Positions 31,265-42,039 of a stretch of 64,000 nucleotides of DNA are shown in pieces; position 1 is the stretch's first letter, and each line of letters begins with the position of its first letter. The stretch comes from Vombatus ursinus (Eukaryota; Chordata; Mammalia; Diprotodontia; Vombatidae). The notes under the pieces were generated by a model. The model worked only from the letters and a program-made list of their open reading frames with translations, ran no database searches and was not told the DNA's origin. The DNA lies in contig NW_020954576.1 in the NCBI RefSeq assembly GCF_900497805.2, positions 75,778,605-75,842,604 of the forward strand. Direction: 5' to 3'. A program made the translations under genes and the position numbers.

Positions 31265-31500
31265 AGCCTTTTGGACTGGGGAAACGTGACTCAGTGTCCC
31301 AGAAATAGACCTGGGAATCACATCTTCAGTTCCGATCCTGGCTTTGCCTCTGTCCCACTGTGGGTGATTGTGGGCAAGCCCTTAACCTCAAAGTGTGCCA
31401 ACCCCTGTAAAATAGGAGAGCACTATACCTGTCATTCCCTTGCTGTCTTGAGGGCAGTATGAAGACAGTGCTCAATGCCAGTATCAAGTGTCAAACATGC
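31265..31500 (+). mobile_element. MIR relic, plus strand
   Basis: GATCCTGGCTTTGCCTCTGT, TTGTGGGCAAGCCCTTAACC and CCTGTAAAATAGGAGAGCAC are in MIR order but diverged. Confidence 0.6.
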
Positions 31501-31509
31501 ATGTGAAAA

Positions 31510-31655
31510 ATCATTTTTTAAGCACTTATTATGTGCAAAGCACATATGTGCTTTGTTGCTACGTGCTAAGTGCTGGAGATACAAATAGAAGAGCAAAGAC
31601 AGTCTCTGTCCTCAGGGAGCTTACATGCTAATGGGGAGAGACAACATACATAGGT
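31510..31655 (-). mobile_element. L2 3' end, minus strand
   Basis: TTTAAGCACTTATTATGTGC, GCTAAGTGCTGGAGATACAA and CTCAGGGAGCTTACATGCTA are the inverted L2 terminus, with a small local duplication of the GCACATATGTGC part. Confidence 0.75.
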
Positions 31656-31744
31656 GGTATCATCTGTCAGTGGGATGAAAAGGCCCAGGGGTCTTTAGGG
31701 TGTAGCAGCAAAGTAGCTTCTAATGCATATATTTCCACTGACAA

Positions 31745-31975
31745 AACCATATCTAATAATAATAATAGCTAGCATTTATACAGCATCTACTATGTGCTGG
31801 GCACTGTGCTGAGCAATTTATAAATATTATCTTATTTGATCCTCACTGGATGGTAGAAGAAACTGAGGCAAACAGAGGTTAAGTGACTTGTCCAATGTCA
31901 CACAGCTAACAAAGTATCTGAGACTAGATTTGACTCCAGGCCCCAGTGTTCATTGTGCCATTAGCTGCATATTAC
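31745..31975 (-). mobile_element. MIR/CORE-SINE, minus strand
   Basis: AATAGCTAGCATTTATACAG, ATCTTATTTGATCCTCACTG, AGAGGTTAAGTGACTTGTCC and CATTGTGCCATTAGCTGC follow the inverted SINE order. Confidence 0.8.
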
Positions 31976-32336
31976 ATAAACACATATACATATGTATGTA
32001 TATATAAAACATGCAAAATAGTTCACATGTAAATAATACCTCTATATACACATCCACACATATATACTTATTATATATTATATGTACATACACACACATA
32101 CCATTTGACAGTGCCAAGGACTTTGGTGTTGAGACCTTTCATTTCTAGCTGTGGTTGTTGAGGAGATGGGGTCTGCAATGCCAGTTCGTATCTCCACAAG
32201 GGATGCTTTTCTGGATAATAGCAGCAGGGGCTAAGGTGAAGTTAGGCCTGGTGGTTTAGGGGGTTATGCTGTTCCTGAGGCTCTTGGGCTTTTCTGCCTG
32301 TCAGTGGCAGTTGGTTAGTAGCTAGTGTTGGTGGAT
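31976..32336. other. AT-rich low-complexity sequence followed by unannotated sequence
   Basis: TATA/CACA-type dinucleotide-rich sequence fills 31976-32105. Nothing is recognised after it. Confidence 0.5.
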
Positions 32337-32352
32337 TAGAGGGCTACTTTTT

Positions 32353-32836
32353 TTCCTTTAAAAAATATTTTATTTTCCCCCAGTTTACATGTAAAGACAC
32401 TTATAAACATTCATTTAAAAAATTGAGTTCCAAATTTTCTCTCCTCCTCCCTCACCTCCCCCTCTCTGAGATAGTAGGCAATTTGATATAGGTTATACAT
32501 GTTCAATCATGTTAAACATATTACCATATTAGTCATGTTGTAGAAGAAGACACAGACCCAAAGGAAAAAAGAAACAAAAAAAAAATACAGAAAGTGAAAG
32601 ATGGTATGCTTTGATCTGGATTCAGACTCCATCAGCTCTTTCTCTGGAAGTGGATAGCATTTTTTCATCATGAGTCTTTTAGAATTGTCTTGGCTTATTG
32701 TATTGCTGAGAATAGCTAAGTCATTCAGAGTTGATCATTATACAGTATTACCGTTACTCTGTACAATGCTGTCCTTGTTCTGCTCACTTAACTTTGCATC
32801 AGTTCATATAAAGTCTTTCTAGGTTGTTCTGAAATC
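32353..32836 (-). mobile_element. 5'-truncated L1 3' end, minus strand
   Basis: It begins with the inverted L1 tail (AATATTTTATTTTCCCCCAG) and holds AATTTGATATAGGTTATACA, TATTAGTCATGTTGTAGAAG and CTGGAAGTGGATAGCAT. It is flanked by TAGAGGGCTACTTTTT / TAGAGGGCCACTTTTT at 32337-32352 and 32837-32852. Confidence 0.92.
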
Positions 32837-33139
32837 TAGAGGGCCACTTTTTCAAAGGCTTTGCTGTCTTTGGTGATGACTGTGGGTGGCTGGTTTGGAA
32901 GCAATGTACAAGGTCTAATGTGTATGTGTGCTGCTATTCCCAGGGCTCTTGGGTTCTGGGTCCTAGGCTATCTCCACTGAGGTCTTGGGTGGTGGTGGTG
33001 GTAGTTGAGGTGATTTTAGTGGTTTGACCCACTTGGCACAAGACCTCCTTTCTCTCCCATAGGATGCCTTGCTACTTCACTTACACTGGTTTGCCTAGCC
33101 CATTAGTGGCAATCGAGTTGCCATTTAAATGGTCTTGGC

Positions 33140-34020
33140 AGGAGTTAAGGATCATGGGCCCATTCTCCACATATATTCTAACAATGATGACTTCCACTGC
33201 AAATTTATATTACATAACCTCAACTGGGCCCTCACTGCTTCAAGGCAACCCTTTCATACCTCCTTAATTAATTCACTATTCTACTCACCACAGTGGCTCT
33301 TTCGAACCTCTTCATCCCTCCTTAAATCTTCTATGCCCCCCCCCACCACCTTCTCAACTGAGAACTTTGCCTCATATTTTACTGAAAAAAATTGAGGCCA
33401 TTTGCCAAGAGTGCCTTCTTTTCCCCTCATCCTCCTCATCTCACATCACCCATGTGCTTTCTATACTTACCTCCTTCTTCACTCTGTCTCATATAATGAG
33501 ATGGCCCTTCAAGGCTTGCCAAGGCAAACCACTCTACATGTTCAAGTGATTCTATTCCATCTCATCTTCTCCAGCAGATCGCTCCCTCTGTCATCTCTAC
33601 TCTCACTCATCTTCAATCACTCCTTGTCTACTGACAGTTTCCCTTACAAACATGGCCATGACTCCTCATTATCAAAAATCACTCATTTGATCCATCCGTC
33701 CATGCTAGTTGTTGTCTCATCTCTGATGTGTCCACAACAGGTGCCTACATTTCCTTTCCTTCCACTCTCTTCTTTAACAGTCTGGCTTCAGATCTCATTA
33801 TTTGACCAACACCACTCTCTCCAATGTTACTAACAATCTTTTAATTGCAAATCTAATCACCTTTTCTCAACCCTCATCCTCCCCAACATCTCTACAGCCT
33901 TTGATACTGTTGATAACTCTCTTCTCCTTAATACTTTCTTCTCTCTAGGTTTTCAGGAAGCTACTTTCATCTGGTCCTCCTCCTACCTGTCTGACTTCTC
34001 CTTCCCAGTCTCCTTTGACA
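33140..34020 (+). mobile_element. L2 LINE ORF2 fragment, plus strand, with reverse transcriptase motif
   Basis: The plus strand encodes ENFASYFTEKIEA-like sequence near 33360-33400, and then the palm motif AFDTVD at 33897-33914, followed by LGF-QEATFIWSSSYLSDFSF. These are L2 reverse transcriptase features. Several frame changes and stops occur, so it is dead. Both the L2 5' end and 3' end are missing here. Confidence 0.75.
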
Positions 34021-34609
34021 GAGCAGTCTGGCAAAGAGATTGCTCTCCTGCCTAGGAATAGGAGATCAAGGCATGTGGGAGGTCACAGAAGAGTCAGACT
34101 AAGCTTTGGGATGCTGGAAGGAGCCCAGAAGATTGAGCAGGTGATGGTGATGTTAATTATCAACTTTCCCCCCCTACTTCCTCATTCCATATTCCAGGAA
34201 TATAATTGCTATCAGACATTTTTGGCCTCTGCAACAGTGTGAAATATTCAGCTCACCATATAAAGGGAGAACTCAGAGTCACTTGAGGAAAATGTGGTTT
34301 AGTTTTTTATAAAAATCTCCAAGACGGAGATTTGAAACAAGCGCTATCCTTTTAAGAAGAGGAGGGAGTGAACAAATAATATTGTAATATAATTCATAGA
34401 GCACTAGAACTATATGCTGGTGAAACTGAGCAGGGGTTTAGAGGTGGGACTTAGTTAATGTATTCTGAAGGTAATGGTAGGATTTATAGAACTCATTAAA
34501 TTTAGTATTCAGAATGAGTTTCTCAATAGAAATGTGTCAGATTGTCTAGTTCAAGAGCAGGATTGGAGTGGGAACATGGAGACATTTGCCTTGTTATACC
34601 TGGCTATAA
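34021..34609. other. Unannotated intergenic sequence
   Basis: No gene or confident repeat is recognised. The sequence loses L2 similarity at about 34020. Confidence 0.4.
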
Positions 34610-35735
34610 TCCATAGGTATGATCTCAGTTGTGTAATGGCTATGTTAGTGGATAGAGTTTGGTAGTTCAGCTCAAGAGTAGACCTCAGTGTCCAGTACCT
34701 TATCTTGCCAGGTAATCTTCAGAATTTTCCTAGGATAATTCAAATGGAAGCAGTTCAGTTTTCTGGCATGGTACTAATAGATTGTCCAGGTTTCACAGGC
34801 ATACAACGGTGAAGTCAGCACAGTGGCTCTGTTTAGTAGGCAGCCTAATACCTCTTCTCTCCCACACTTTCTTTTGGAGTCTCCCAAAAGCTAAGCTAGT
34901 TCTGGCAATGTGTGCATCAACCTTATCATCTATGTGGTTATCTCTGGAAAGTGTACTGCCAAGGTAAGTGAACTTATCCACAGGATCCAAAATTTCTCTA
35001 TTCACTGTGACCAATGGGTCCATGTATGGATGGTGCAGTGCTGGCTAGAAGAGCACCTCTGTTTTCTTGGTGTTAATTGTCAGGTCAAGTGGTGGAGAAT
35101 TGTTCCACACTGTGTCGCAGCTCAGCCTCAGAGGCTGCATTGAGTTCACAGTCATCTGCAGACAAAAAGTTACACGCCAACTCTTTCTGTCTTTTGGTCT
35201 TGGCCTGTAGCCTTTTCAAGATAAATAGTTTAATGTCAGTGTGGCAGCTGACCTTGATGCTGCATTCAAACTCTCCTGCGGAAAGCACTACTCTGATGGG
35301 TTGGCCAAGTAGTCTAAATGCCAAATGTGTGTTTATTATTTTATGGAGAACTTGTGCAAGGTAAGTGTGCACATGGTGGTCAGAAGAAGCGGTACAAGGA
35401 CACTCTCAAGGTCTCTCTGAGGAATTTTAGTATTGATTGTGAGACACGGGAGATGCTGGTGCAGGACTGCCCAGTATGGTATGCCACATCAAAAAAGATG
35501 CTGTACCCTATGAGCAAAGTAGAATCGCAGTAGCACAAAGGAAACATGAGCTGTGCGAATCCAGAGACATCTGCATCCCAAATGTTCTAGTGAACTACTT
35601 GTGCCTGACCCGTGGCAGAGCCTTCCAAACTCATATTGGACTGATCAGCCACAGCCAAACATACTGTACCCTGACCCAACATCATGATGTCGTTGGTCCT
35701 CTTTGAAAACGAAGGATGAACAACAACAACAACAG
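34610..35735 (+). mobile_element. LINE with twin-priming 5' inversion; reverse transcriptase plus C2H2-like tail
   Basis: The right part (35318-35735) reads on the plus strand LFYGELVQGKCAHGGQKKRY, then KDTLKVSL, then a finger-like end, and finishes in an ACAAC tail. The left part (34610-35310) reads on the minus strand ADDCELNAASEAELRHSVEQ, then DKFTYLGSTLSRDNHIDD, and near 34680 KITWQDKV. Together they are consecutive parts of one LINE ORF2, with the upstream half inverted. The clade is uncertain; it is neither L1 nor L2. Stops and frame shifts are present. Confidence 0.8.
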
Positions 35736-36125
35736 TGGATGCAGGCTTAGAAATCCTCTGTACTCCAAATGTAGTGTCCCTGGGTCCTGCAGGGGACTAG
35801 AGGAAACTTAAGTGTGATTCTAGGGACCCAACTTCCCTTACATATCATGGACCTTGCGACCTTCCCTGAAAAAGTGAGGGCCCCTTTAGAAGGACTTCTT
35901 TTTAGCCTTGTAGCTCCCCTCCAGGTGTCAAGGACCATGCACTGAACTGGGAGCTCCTTAAGTTCAAGGGGGTTCTGATGTGAGAGTCTCTGATCTACCC
36001 ACAACCCCATTTTCCACAAGAGGTATAAAGTTGAAACTTATGGAGCCTTATACCATGTAGTCTTTCCAAGAATAAAAACCCTAGGTAGATTTCAGCTGTT
36101 GTTATGTTAGAATTATATATAGTAT
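35736..36125. other. Unannotated intergenic sequence
   Basis: Nothing is recognised in this stretch. Confidence 0.4.
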
Positions 36126-36257
36126 GGTGAAAAGAGCCCTGGATCCAGTGCCACAGGACTTAGGTCCAGATTCTAGCTCTGCTATTCATGTGACTTGGGC
36201 AGATCACCTCACCTCTCTGTAAGTTTCCTCATGTGTAAGAAGAGGAGGTTAGGCTAG
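36126..36257 (+). mobile_element. MIR-type SINE relic, plus strand
   Basis: AAAAGAGCCCTGGATCCAGT, ACTTGGGCAGATCACCTCAC and GTTTCCTCATGTGTAAGAAG follow the MIR order. Confidence 0.65.
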
Positions 36258-36446
36258 ATTCTTAACCTGAGATTTGTGACCTTGTCTTTTTTTTTTTAAA
36301 TTTGGTAACTGTATTTCAAAATAATTGGTTTCCTTTGTAATCCTATGCGTTTTATTCTATGCATATAAAAACATTTCTGAGGGGTCTAGAGGTTTCCTCA
36401 GATACTGTCAAAGGAGTCCATGATTCAAAAAAGGTTACAGTCCCCT
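36258..36446. mobile_element. Probable Tc1/mariner-type DNA transposon relic
   Basis: The left end ATTCTTAACCTGAGATTTGT and the reverse complement of the right end (GGACTGTAACCTTTTTTGAA) are similar. A TA lies next to each end. The inner wording CTGTATTTCAAAATAATTGG with GGTTTCCTTTGTAATCCTAT is a repeat I remember from mammals but cannot name. Confidence 0.45.
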
Positions 36447-36451
36447 AGGCT

Positions 36452-36690
36452 TTTGTTGTGCATTTTTCAGTTGTGTCCAACTTTTTGGGGTTTTCTTGGC
36501 AAAGATCCTGGAGTGGCTTGCCATTTCCTTCTCTAGCTAATTTTTACAAATGAGGAAACTGAGGTAAACAAGGTTAAGTGACTTGCCCAGGGTCACATGA
36601 CTACTAAGTGTCTGAGGCCAGATTTGAACTCAGGAAGATGAGTCTTACTGACTTCAGGCCTGGTGCTCTATCCACTGCATCACTTTGTCT
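36452..36690 (-). mobile_element. Mar1-type SINE with RTE-derived tail, minus strand
   Basis: TTTCTTGGCAAAGATCCTGG, GCCATTTCCTTCTCTAGCTA, AGTGACTTGCCCAGGGTCAC and TGCTCTATCCACTGCATCAC follow the inverted order. Confidence 0.87.
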
Positions 36691-37360
36691 TGAAGAAGAC
36701 AAAGAAGTATAAAATATGGTCTCTATCACCAACCAATACTAAAAACAAATTAGCAATGAAACCACAGTATTTGAAGTTAATGTTGAGTTCATTTGGAATC
36801 TTTTGATTCCAAGAGAAAAGGAAATACTTGTGAAGCCCCAAAGAACAAATAATTCACCAAAGAACTTTGGTGAATTTCCACATGTCCCATATAGAAAAGT
36901 TGTCTTGAGGAGAGAGCAGATGTAAGCGATTTCCAATTCTTTTAGATACTTCACTGAGTCTGTGACTGCACTGTGGGTGTTTCTTCCATTGATGCAAATT
37001 TCAACCCATCCAGACTTGCTCTCTCTCTCTCTCTTTTTTTGGTGATTCTTATCTATGTTCTATCAAAGATTCTTTCAAAGAGGATTCAGCCAATGAGCTG
37101 GAGGCTTTCTTATAGATTTTTTTCACTTTTCTTGAGTACAAGTGCGATACTTGACCTTCCTATCTGTTATCCCTTTTTATGTGACTTGCCATCTCCTTTT
37201 CCAATCATTTTTTTCTTTTATCATCTTTATGCCATTTATGTTTATAGGTCATCATTTGAAATACGCTGTGGTCTATTTAGGTCCACCATGTATCTCTCCA
37301 TTGCCTTTGGGGTCATTCACAACTTTGATTCTTCCCATATCATGGTCATCAATGTGAACA
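36691..37360. other. Unannotated intergenic sequence with a short (CT)n run
   Basis: A (CT)n run lies at 37019-37032. An open frame of 130 codons across 36973-37365 has no recognisable motif. Confidence 0.4.
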
Positions 37361-37437
37361 AATGAGATAACATTTGTAAAGCACTTAGCATAGTGCCTGG
37401 CACAAAGTAGGCACTATATAATTGCTTATTCCCTTTC
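37361..37437 (+). mobile_element. MIR 3' part, plus strand
   Basis: AAATGAGATAACATTTGTAA then AGCACTTAGCATAGTGCCTG and GCACAAAGTAGGCACTATAT are the end of a MIR. Confidence 0.75.
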
Positions 37438-38389
37438 CCTTGCCCTTTTCTCATCCTTCATCCAAGATTCACAACCATAAAGCACCAACAAGAATATTTG
37501 TGAATTAAAAGAAATAAAGAAAAATGAGATTATGTGCCATGGATTGGTATATTAAAAAAAATCCTGAAAATGTGGGGTATTTTATGGGGGGAATTAAAAA
37601 CTATGGAGATCCAGGCTTTTCCTCATGCAACCCCAAACACTCAAGGGGAAATGATGCCACAACTTTCTGGAGAAGAAGCAGAAGGCAAACTACTAATTCT
37701 CAGTATTGGTAAAATCTGGTTTGTGGAATGACACTTTAGGAAGGGGCTGCTATGCTCTGAGCTCTAGGGGAAGTAGATCTGAACCTCACAGATCATTGAT
37801 TCTGTCCCTTTCCACTGCATTGGAACAAAGTCAACAGAGGCATGGTCCTAATGGGTCAGGATTGAATTTAAGAGAAAGATGCTCATTCTTAGCAATCATC
37901 ATTCGAAGGAAGTTATTAGCCAGAATGAACTACTATAGCAGAGTGCATTTCAGAGGAAAATACCACAAACATCTAAGCAGGGAAATAGGAACTGGGGAAA
38001 TCAACATGCAAATAAGGGTGACAACCAAAGTCAGGTTGATGGGCCAAATGGCCATCTGCTTCCCAATGGATTTCTTAGGCACTGAACATGTTTTCTAATA
38101 AACACAACTCAGAAAGGGGAAATAATACAAAACATCTTTTGTGCTCGCATTGTCTTTGTAGCCTGACAGCTTTGGGGCAGGCCAGGATCACGATGTAGTG
38201 ACTCCAGTCTGAGATAACCTGAGAATTTTACTGACGTCCTACCAGCACCACTGGTGAAGTCCTATGACAAAAAGAGTTCCTGGTCTTTTTATATTTAAAA
38301 AAAATTCACATGAATAATTTTTTTCTCACATAATACACATTAGCTCTAAGATGTCAGATTCCTCAGATTGCAGTCCTCACTTTTTTTCT
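37438..38389. other. Unannotated intergenic sequence
   Basis: No gene or repeat is recognised. A 130-codon open frame at 37706-38098 shows no family motif. Confidence 0.4.
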
Positions 38390-38465
38390 CCCTTGAATTA
38401 CCCAGCACTTAGCACAGTGCCTGGCACATAGTAGGCAATTAACAAATGTTTTTTGATTGATTAAT
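38390..38465 (+). mobile_element. L2 3' end, plus strand
   Basis: TTACCCAGCACTTAGCACAG, GTGCCTGGCACATAGTAGGC and AACAAATGTTTTTTGATTGA are the L2 terminus. Confidence 0.85.
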
Positions 38466-38812
38466 TATTCCTAAACATTAAAAAAATTAAATTAAAAAAA
38501 ATCTAAACTTAACAAAAACCAAATAAAATGAGCATTTCTGCATACAGCAGAAGAGAAAAAAAAGGATTATGCTTGAAATTGTTAGTCTCCATTGAGCACA
38601 GCTTGCTTTTCCTTTTAGGTATATAACGCATTGAACATGTAACTTTCAAAGATGTCCTTTTTGCCTGCTCTGACTTGCCTTCCTTCTGTTCTGCTCACAG
38701 ACTTTTCAGGTTTGGCAATATCTTTGATTGACCTCTGTCGAAGTCACCTCACTGAAAAGGCCCTGCTCCCTCACCCCCCAGCACTTTCCTAACTTTCCTC
38801 TCAATTATCCTT
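38466..38812. other. Unannotated intergenic sequence
   Basis: AT-rich at the left. Nothing is recognised. Confidence 0.4.
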
Positions 38813-39028
38813 GAAGACTTCCATCCTCCTCACCATTCCCACCTGATGCTTACAGGATGGGATGTCACTGGTATTTTTTAATGAGAGTAAAACAAGTTGA
38901 TAATGTTAGTCAATCAACATGAAGTCTTCCTCCTCCTCCTCAACATTCCCAGCTGATGTTTACAGGATGGGATTTCATCAGTGTTTTTATGACAGCAAAG
39001 CAAATTGATGGGATTGGTCTATCAACTC
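38813..39028. repeat. Imperfect tandem duplication of an about 108-bp unit
   Basis: Unit 1 (38813-38920) and unit 2 (38921-39028) share GAAG-CTTCC, CATTCCCA-CTGATG, TTACAGGATGGGAT, GGTATTTTT/GTGTTTTT and GTCAATCAAC/GTCTATCAAC in the same order. Confidence 0.85.
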
Positions 39029-39371
39029 TGCAATTGCAGTTCCAGAAAAAAACAAAGGTGTTGCTTCCTTCTGTGACTCTCGAGAAACTGAATTACCAAA
39101 AACTGTGGCATAGGGAATTTTTACTAAGATATTTGGAATTGCCAATAAAAAAGTTCAAAAAATTAGATGCTTCATAATATGTGGATTTCAGAGGGACGAA
39201 TCATTTTCTGACTGACCGCTTTTTAACGGCTGTTAGTACTAGAGAGGCCACAAAGCCAAGGATGACCATCTGATGATGTGCTAACTTAAACTCAAGTTAG
39301 ACAACCAGAAATATGGATTATTGGGGAAGATTTTCTCTGCTACTTTTTAAAGGAATCCTAGATATGGTCTT
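39029..39371. other. Unannotated intergenic sequence
   Basis: Nothing is recognised in this stretch. Confidence 0.4.
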
Positions 39372-39636
39372 GGGCAGCTAGGTGACACAGTGTATAGGGT
39401 ACCAGGCCTGGAATCAGAAGTACTTATCTTCATGACTTGAAATCTGGCCTCAGGCTCAGATGCTTACTAGCTGTGTGACCCCAGGCAAGTCACTTAACCC
39501 TGTTTACCTCAGTTCTTCATTTGTAAAATGAGCTGGAAAAGAAAATGGCAAACCTTTCTAGTAGCTTTCCCAAGAAAACACCAAATGGGGTCGTGAAGAG
39601 TTGAGTACAACTAAACAACAATAACAACAACAACGT
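39372..39636 (+). mobile_element. Mar1-type SINE with RTE-derived tail, plus strand
   Basis: It runs from GGGCAGCTAGGTGACACAGT to an ACAAC tail. Flanks GATATGGTCTT (39361-39371) and GATGTAGTCTT (39637-39647) form an imperfect target duplication. Confidence 0.92.
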
Positions 39637-39645
39637 GATGTAGTC

Positions 39646-40082
39646 TTAATTTCTGCTTGGCTTTCCATGTGTCTGCCTTGCTCCTAGGAGCCAGCACAAG
39701 ATGTTCAGAGCATCACGGACCCCTGTAGCCATGTGGTTCCTTCTCCTTTCCACTCTCTCACAATACGTCATATAACTAATTGTCATGTGTCTGCCAAGCT
39801 TGTTTAACACCATAAGGGCTAAAGCAGGGCTCTGGGGCTTGCTCCTGACATTCTTTTGCATTTTATCCATAAGCATCCCAAAACTACACACTTCTCCTTC
39901 TACCTTACTGGGATTCTCATCCTTTGTATTTTCATACTTCTAATTATGCTCTGACTTTTTTTCTTCTGTGGATGTACTTGACTTTTGAATGATTGGCTTT
40001 GGAATCATAGTTTTAGCGCTCAGCATTTCAGATTCTGTTAGGTGTGTCCTGGAGCACAGTTCCTCAGTATAATGGATTACTC
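39646..40082 (-). pseudogene. Nearly open minus-strand frame, unknown protein relic
   Basis: On the minus strand one frame runs about 145 codons from a stop near 40080 to the stop near 39646, with a single internal TAG. It starts VIHYTEELCSRTHLTESEML and holds KTMIPKPIIQKSSTSTEEKK. After the TAG comes a Lys/Arg-rich part with KMQKNVRSKPQSPALALMVL. I do not recognise any family. It may be a decayed gene, a piece of an unknown repeat, or chance. No splice sites, promoter or poly(A) signal are evident. Confidence 0.25.
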
Positions 40083-40130
40083 AGAGCCTAAGAGTTCAAA
40101 TAAACAATCCACATAATAAGAACATGTTCA

Positions 40131-41015
40131 TATGCTCCCAGCTAAAATCACTCCCGAGGTGGTTAAAAGAAAAAAGTAAGAAAAAAGCCACTGGAAAAGA
40201 GATGAAAAGCAATGAGCAAGGAAGTTCTCTGGGGTCTTGATAGCTTGTTGCCAGTCTTAGAGCTAACTTTTTATCTTTATTTATAACTTTATATATGTAT
40301 ATATATAATAAAATGTTATAAATAATGTATTAAATATTTAAAAATATATTATGTACTATCTATCCATCTATCAACTGTATATCTATAACTTTCTATCCTC
40401 CTTGCCCAAAATGGCCTACAGCTGGGTCCCAGATCAATCCACCTTGGAGCAAAGTTAATCCAAGATGCCCCAAGTCTGTTCCATGGCTTCTTTGCTCACA
40501 ACAGCTAACAGAAGAAAGAAGGAATTTGCAGCTAAAGGGAAAGATGAATAACAAGTACAGCCCCAGCTAATGTTGTGGGGTTGGGGGGAGGTTAACCTAT
40601 CTCTCCCCAGGATCCTAACCCACAACAACCTGACTGTGCTTTTGTTGACTCACTGTTAATAAGGAATGTTTGCTGAATAATTAAACAATACTTTGGTGGT
40701 TCTTCAATAGATCTATGACCTCAGTGATGGTGTGAAGGGAGAGAAGAATTCTCTCTATCAGTATATATTGCAACCCTTTTCTCATTCTGTGCTCAGCCAT
40801 GTTCTCCTATAGATATTCTTAGAAGGAATATCCACGGAGCTGGCTGACTTGTCCTCCATTTTGTGAATATCAGTGTAGCATCTGAACTGCCTGTCTATCT
40901 CATTCTCCCTACGTGACTGGACTCTCTCCTATCATTCTGCTAACACATTTCCTGAATGATTTCTCTTATACTATTTCTTGCACGTTGAGTATCACAAAAA
41001 TGCTGCAGCTTCAGT
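40131..41015. other. Unannotated intergenic sequence with an AT-rich tract
   Basis: TATA-rich sequence fills about 40285-40400. The first copy of an exact 50-bp direct repeat lies at 40509-40558. Confidence 0.5.
40509..40558 (+). repeat. 50-bp exact direct repeat, copy 1
   Basis: It begins CAGAAGAAAGAAGGAATTTG and ends GATGAATAACAAGTAC. It is identical to 41877-41926. The flanking bases differ on both sides. Confidence 0.95.
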
Positions 41016-41725
41016 CAGTCTACAAGCATTTATTAAGCACCAGGCAAGGTGCAAAGTTCTAGAGATACAGAGAAAAGCAAACAAACAGCCCCAAAATGAA
41101 ACAAAAGCTGCTCTCAGCCCACAGTTGAATGGAGAGATAACATGCAAACAGCTAGGTACAAACCAGAAAAATAAAGAATAAGTTAGAGATAATCAGTAGA
41201 GGAAAGGCATTAGAATTAAGGGGGAATCAGGAAAGCTTCATGCAGAAGGTGGGATTTTAGCTGGAACATGAAGAAAGCCAGGGAAACCAGGAGGCAGAGA
41301 TAAAGAGGGAGAGAATTCCAGGCATGGGGGACAGCCAGTGAAAAGGTCTAAAGTTGGGAGTTGGAGTATCTTGTGTTAGAAACAGTGAAGAGGCCAGTGG
41401 TACTGGATCACTGAGTACTTGAGGGGGAGTAAGGTAAAAGAAGCTTGAAAAGGTAGGAGGAGCCAGGTTATGCAAACAATGCAAACAAAGGATTTTATTT
41501 TTGATCCTAAAGGTGGTAGGGAAACCCTAAAGTCTGTTGCATAAGGGGAGGATACAGTCAGACCTATGCTTTAGGAAGACCAATTTGACAACTGAGTAGA
41601 GGATAAGAGGATAAAGTGGAATGGGGAGAGATTTGTGTCAGGGAGACCAATAGCAGGGTGACCTACCAGCAGTCTACTGTAACAGTCCAAGAGCGAGGCA
41701 ATGAACATCTGTACTATGTCAGAGG
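41016..41725 (-). mobile_element. L2 LINE 3' half, minus strand
   Basis: It begins with the inverted L2 terminus (AAGCATTTATTAAGCACCAG, TCTAGAGATACAGAGAAAAG). On the minus strand it encodes LSPMPGILSLFISASWFPW and further upstream CNSLL-like L2 reverse transcriptase wording (CTACTGTAACAGTCCAAGAG reversed). It is frame-broken. Confidence 0.75.
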
Positions 41726-41876
41726 AGAGGAGGAGGCCTACTTGCACCCATTATTTTTCTTTCCATTGACCTTTGGATCAGTGGACAAGGATCTTATGTA
41801 TAGAGTACTAATGAATGGAAACATTGCTAAAGGAGCTAAATCATATCAATCTTTATATTCTTGCCATAAATAAAAG

Positions 41877-41926
41877 CAGAAGAAAGAAGGAATTTGCAGC
41901 TAAAGGGAAAGATGAATAACAAGTAC
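41877..41926 (+). repeat. 50-bp exact direct repeat, copy 2
   Basis: It is identical to 40509-40558. It is followed by TTACCTGG. The overlapping ACTTACCT at 41924-41931 is the complement of a consensus 5' splice site, probably by chance. Confidence 0.95.
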
Positions 41927-42039
41927 TTACCTGGAAAGGCAAAGAAAGAAGTTGGTAGAGAGGGCTTTATCATATGCTCCAGAGCTACAAAAAATATGAT
42001 TTCATATGACATTTGGTCATACCAATGATAAATATTTGC

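Noticed and set aside
37706-38098. 130-codon plus-strand frame in unannotated sequence
   Set aside because: No motif, no splice or promoter context and no protein-like conservation that I can recognise. It is likely chance.
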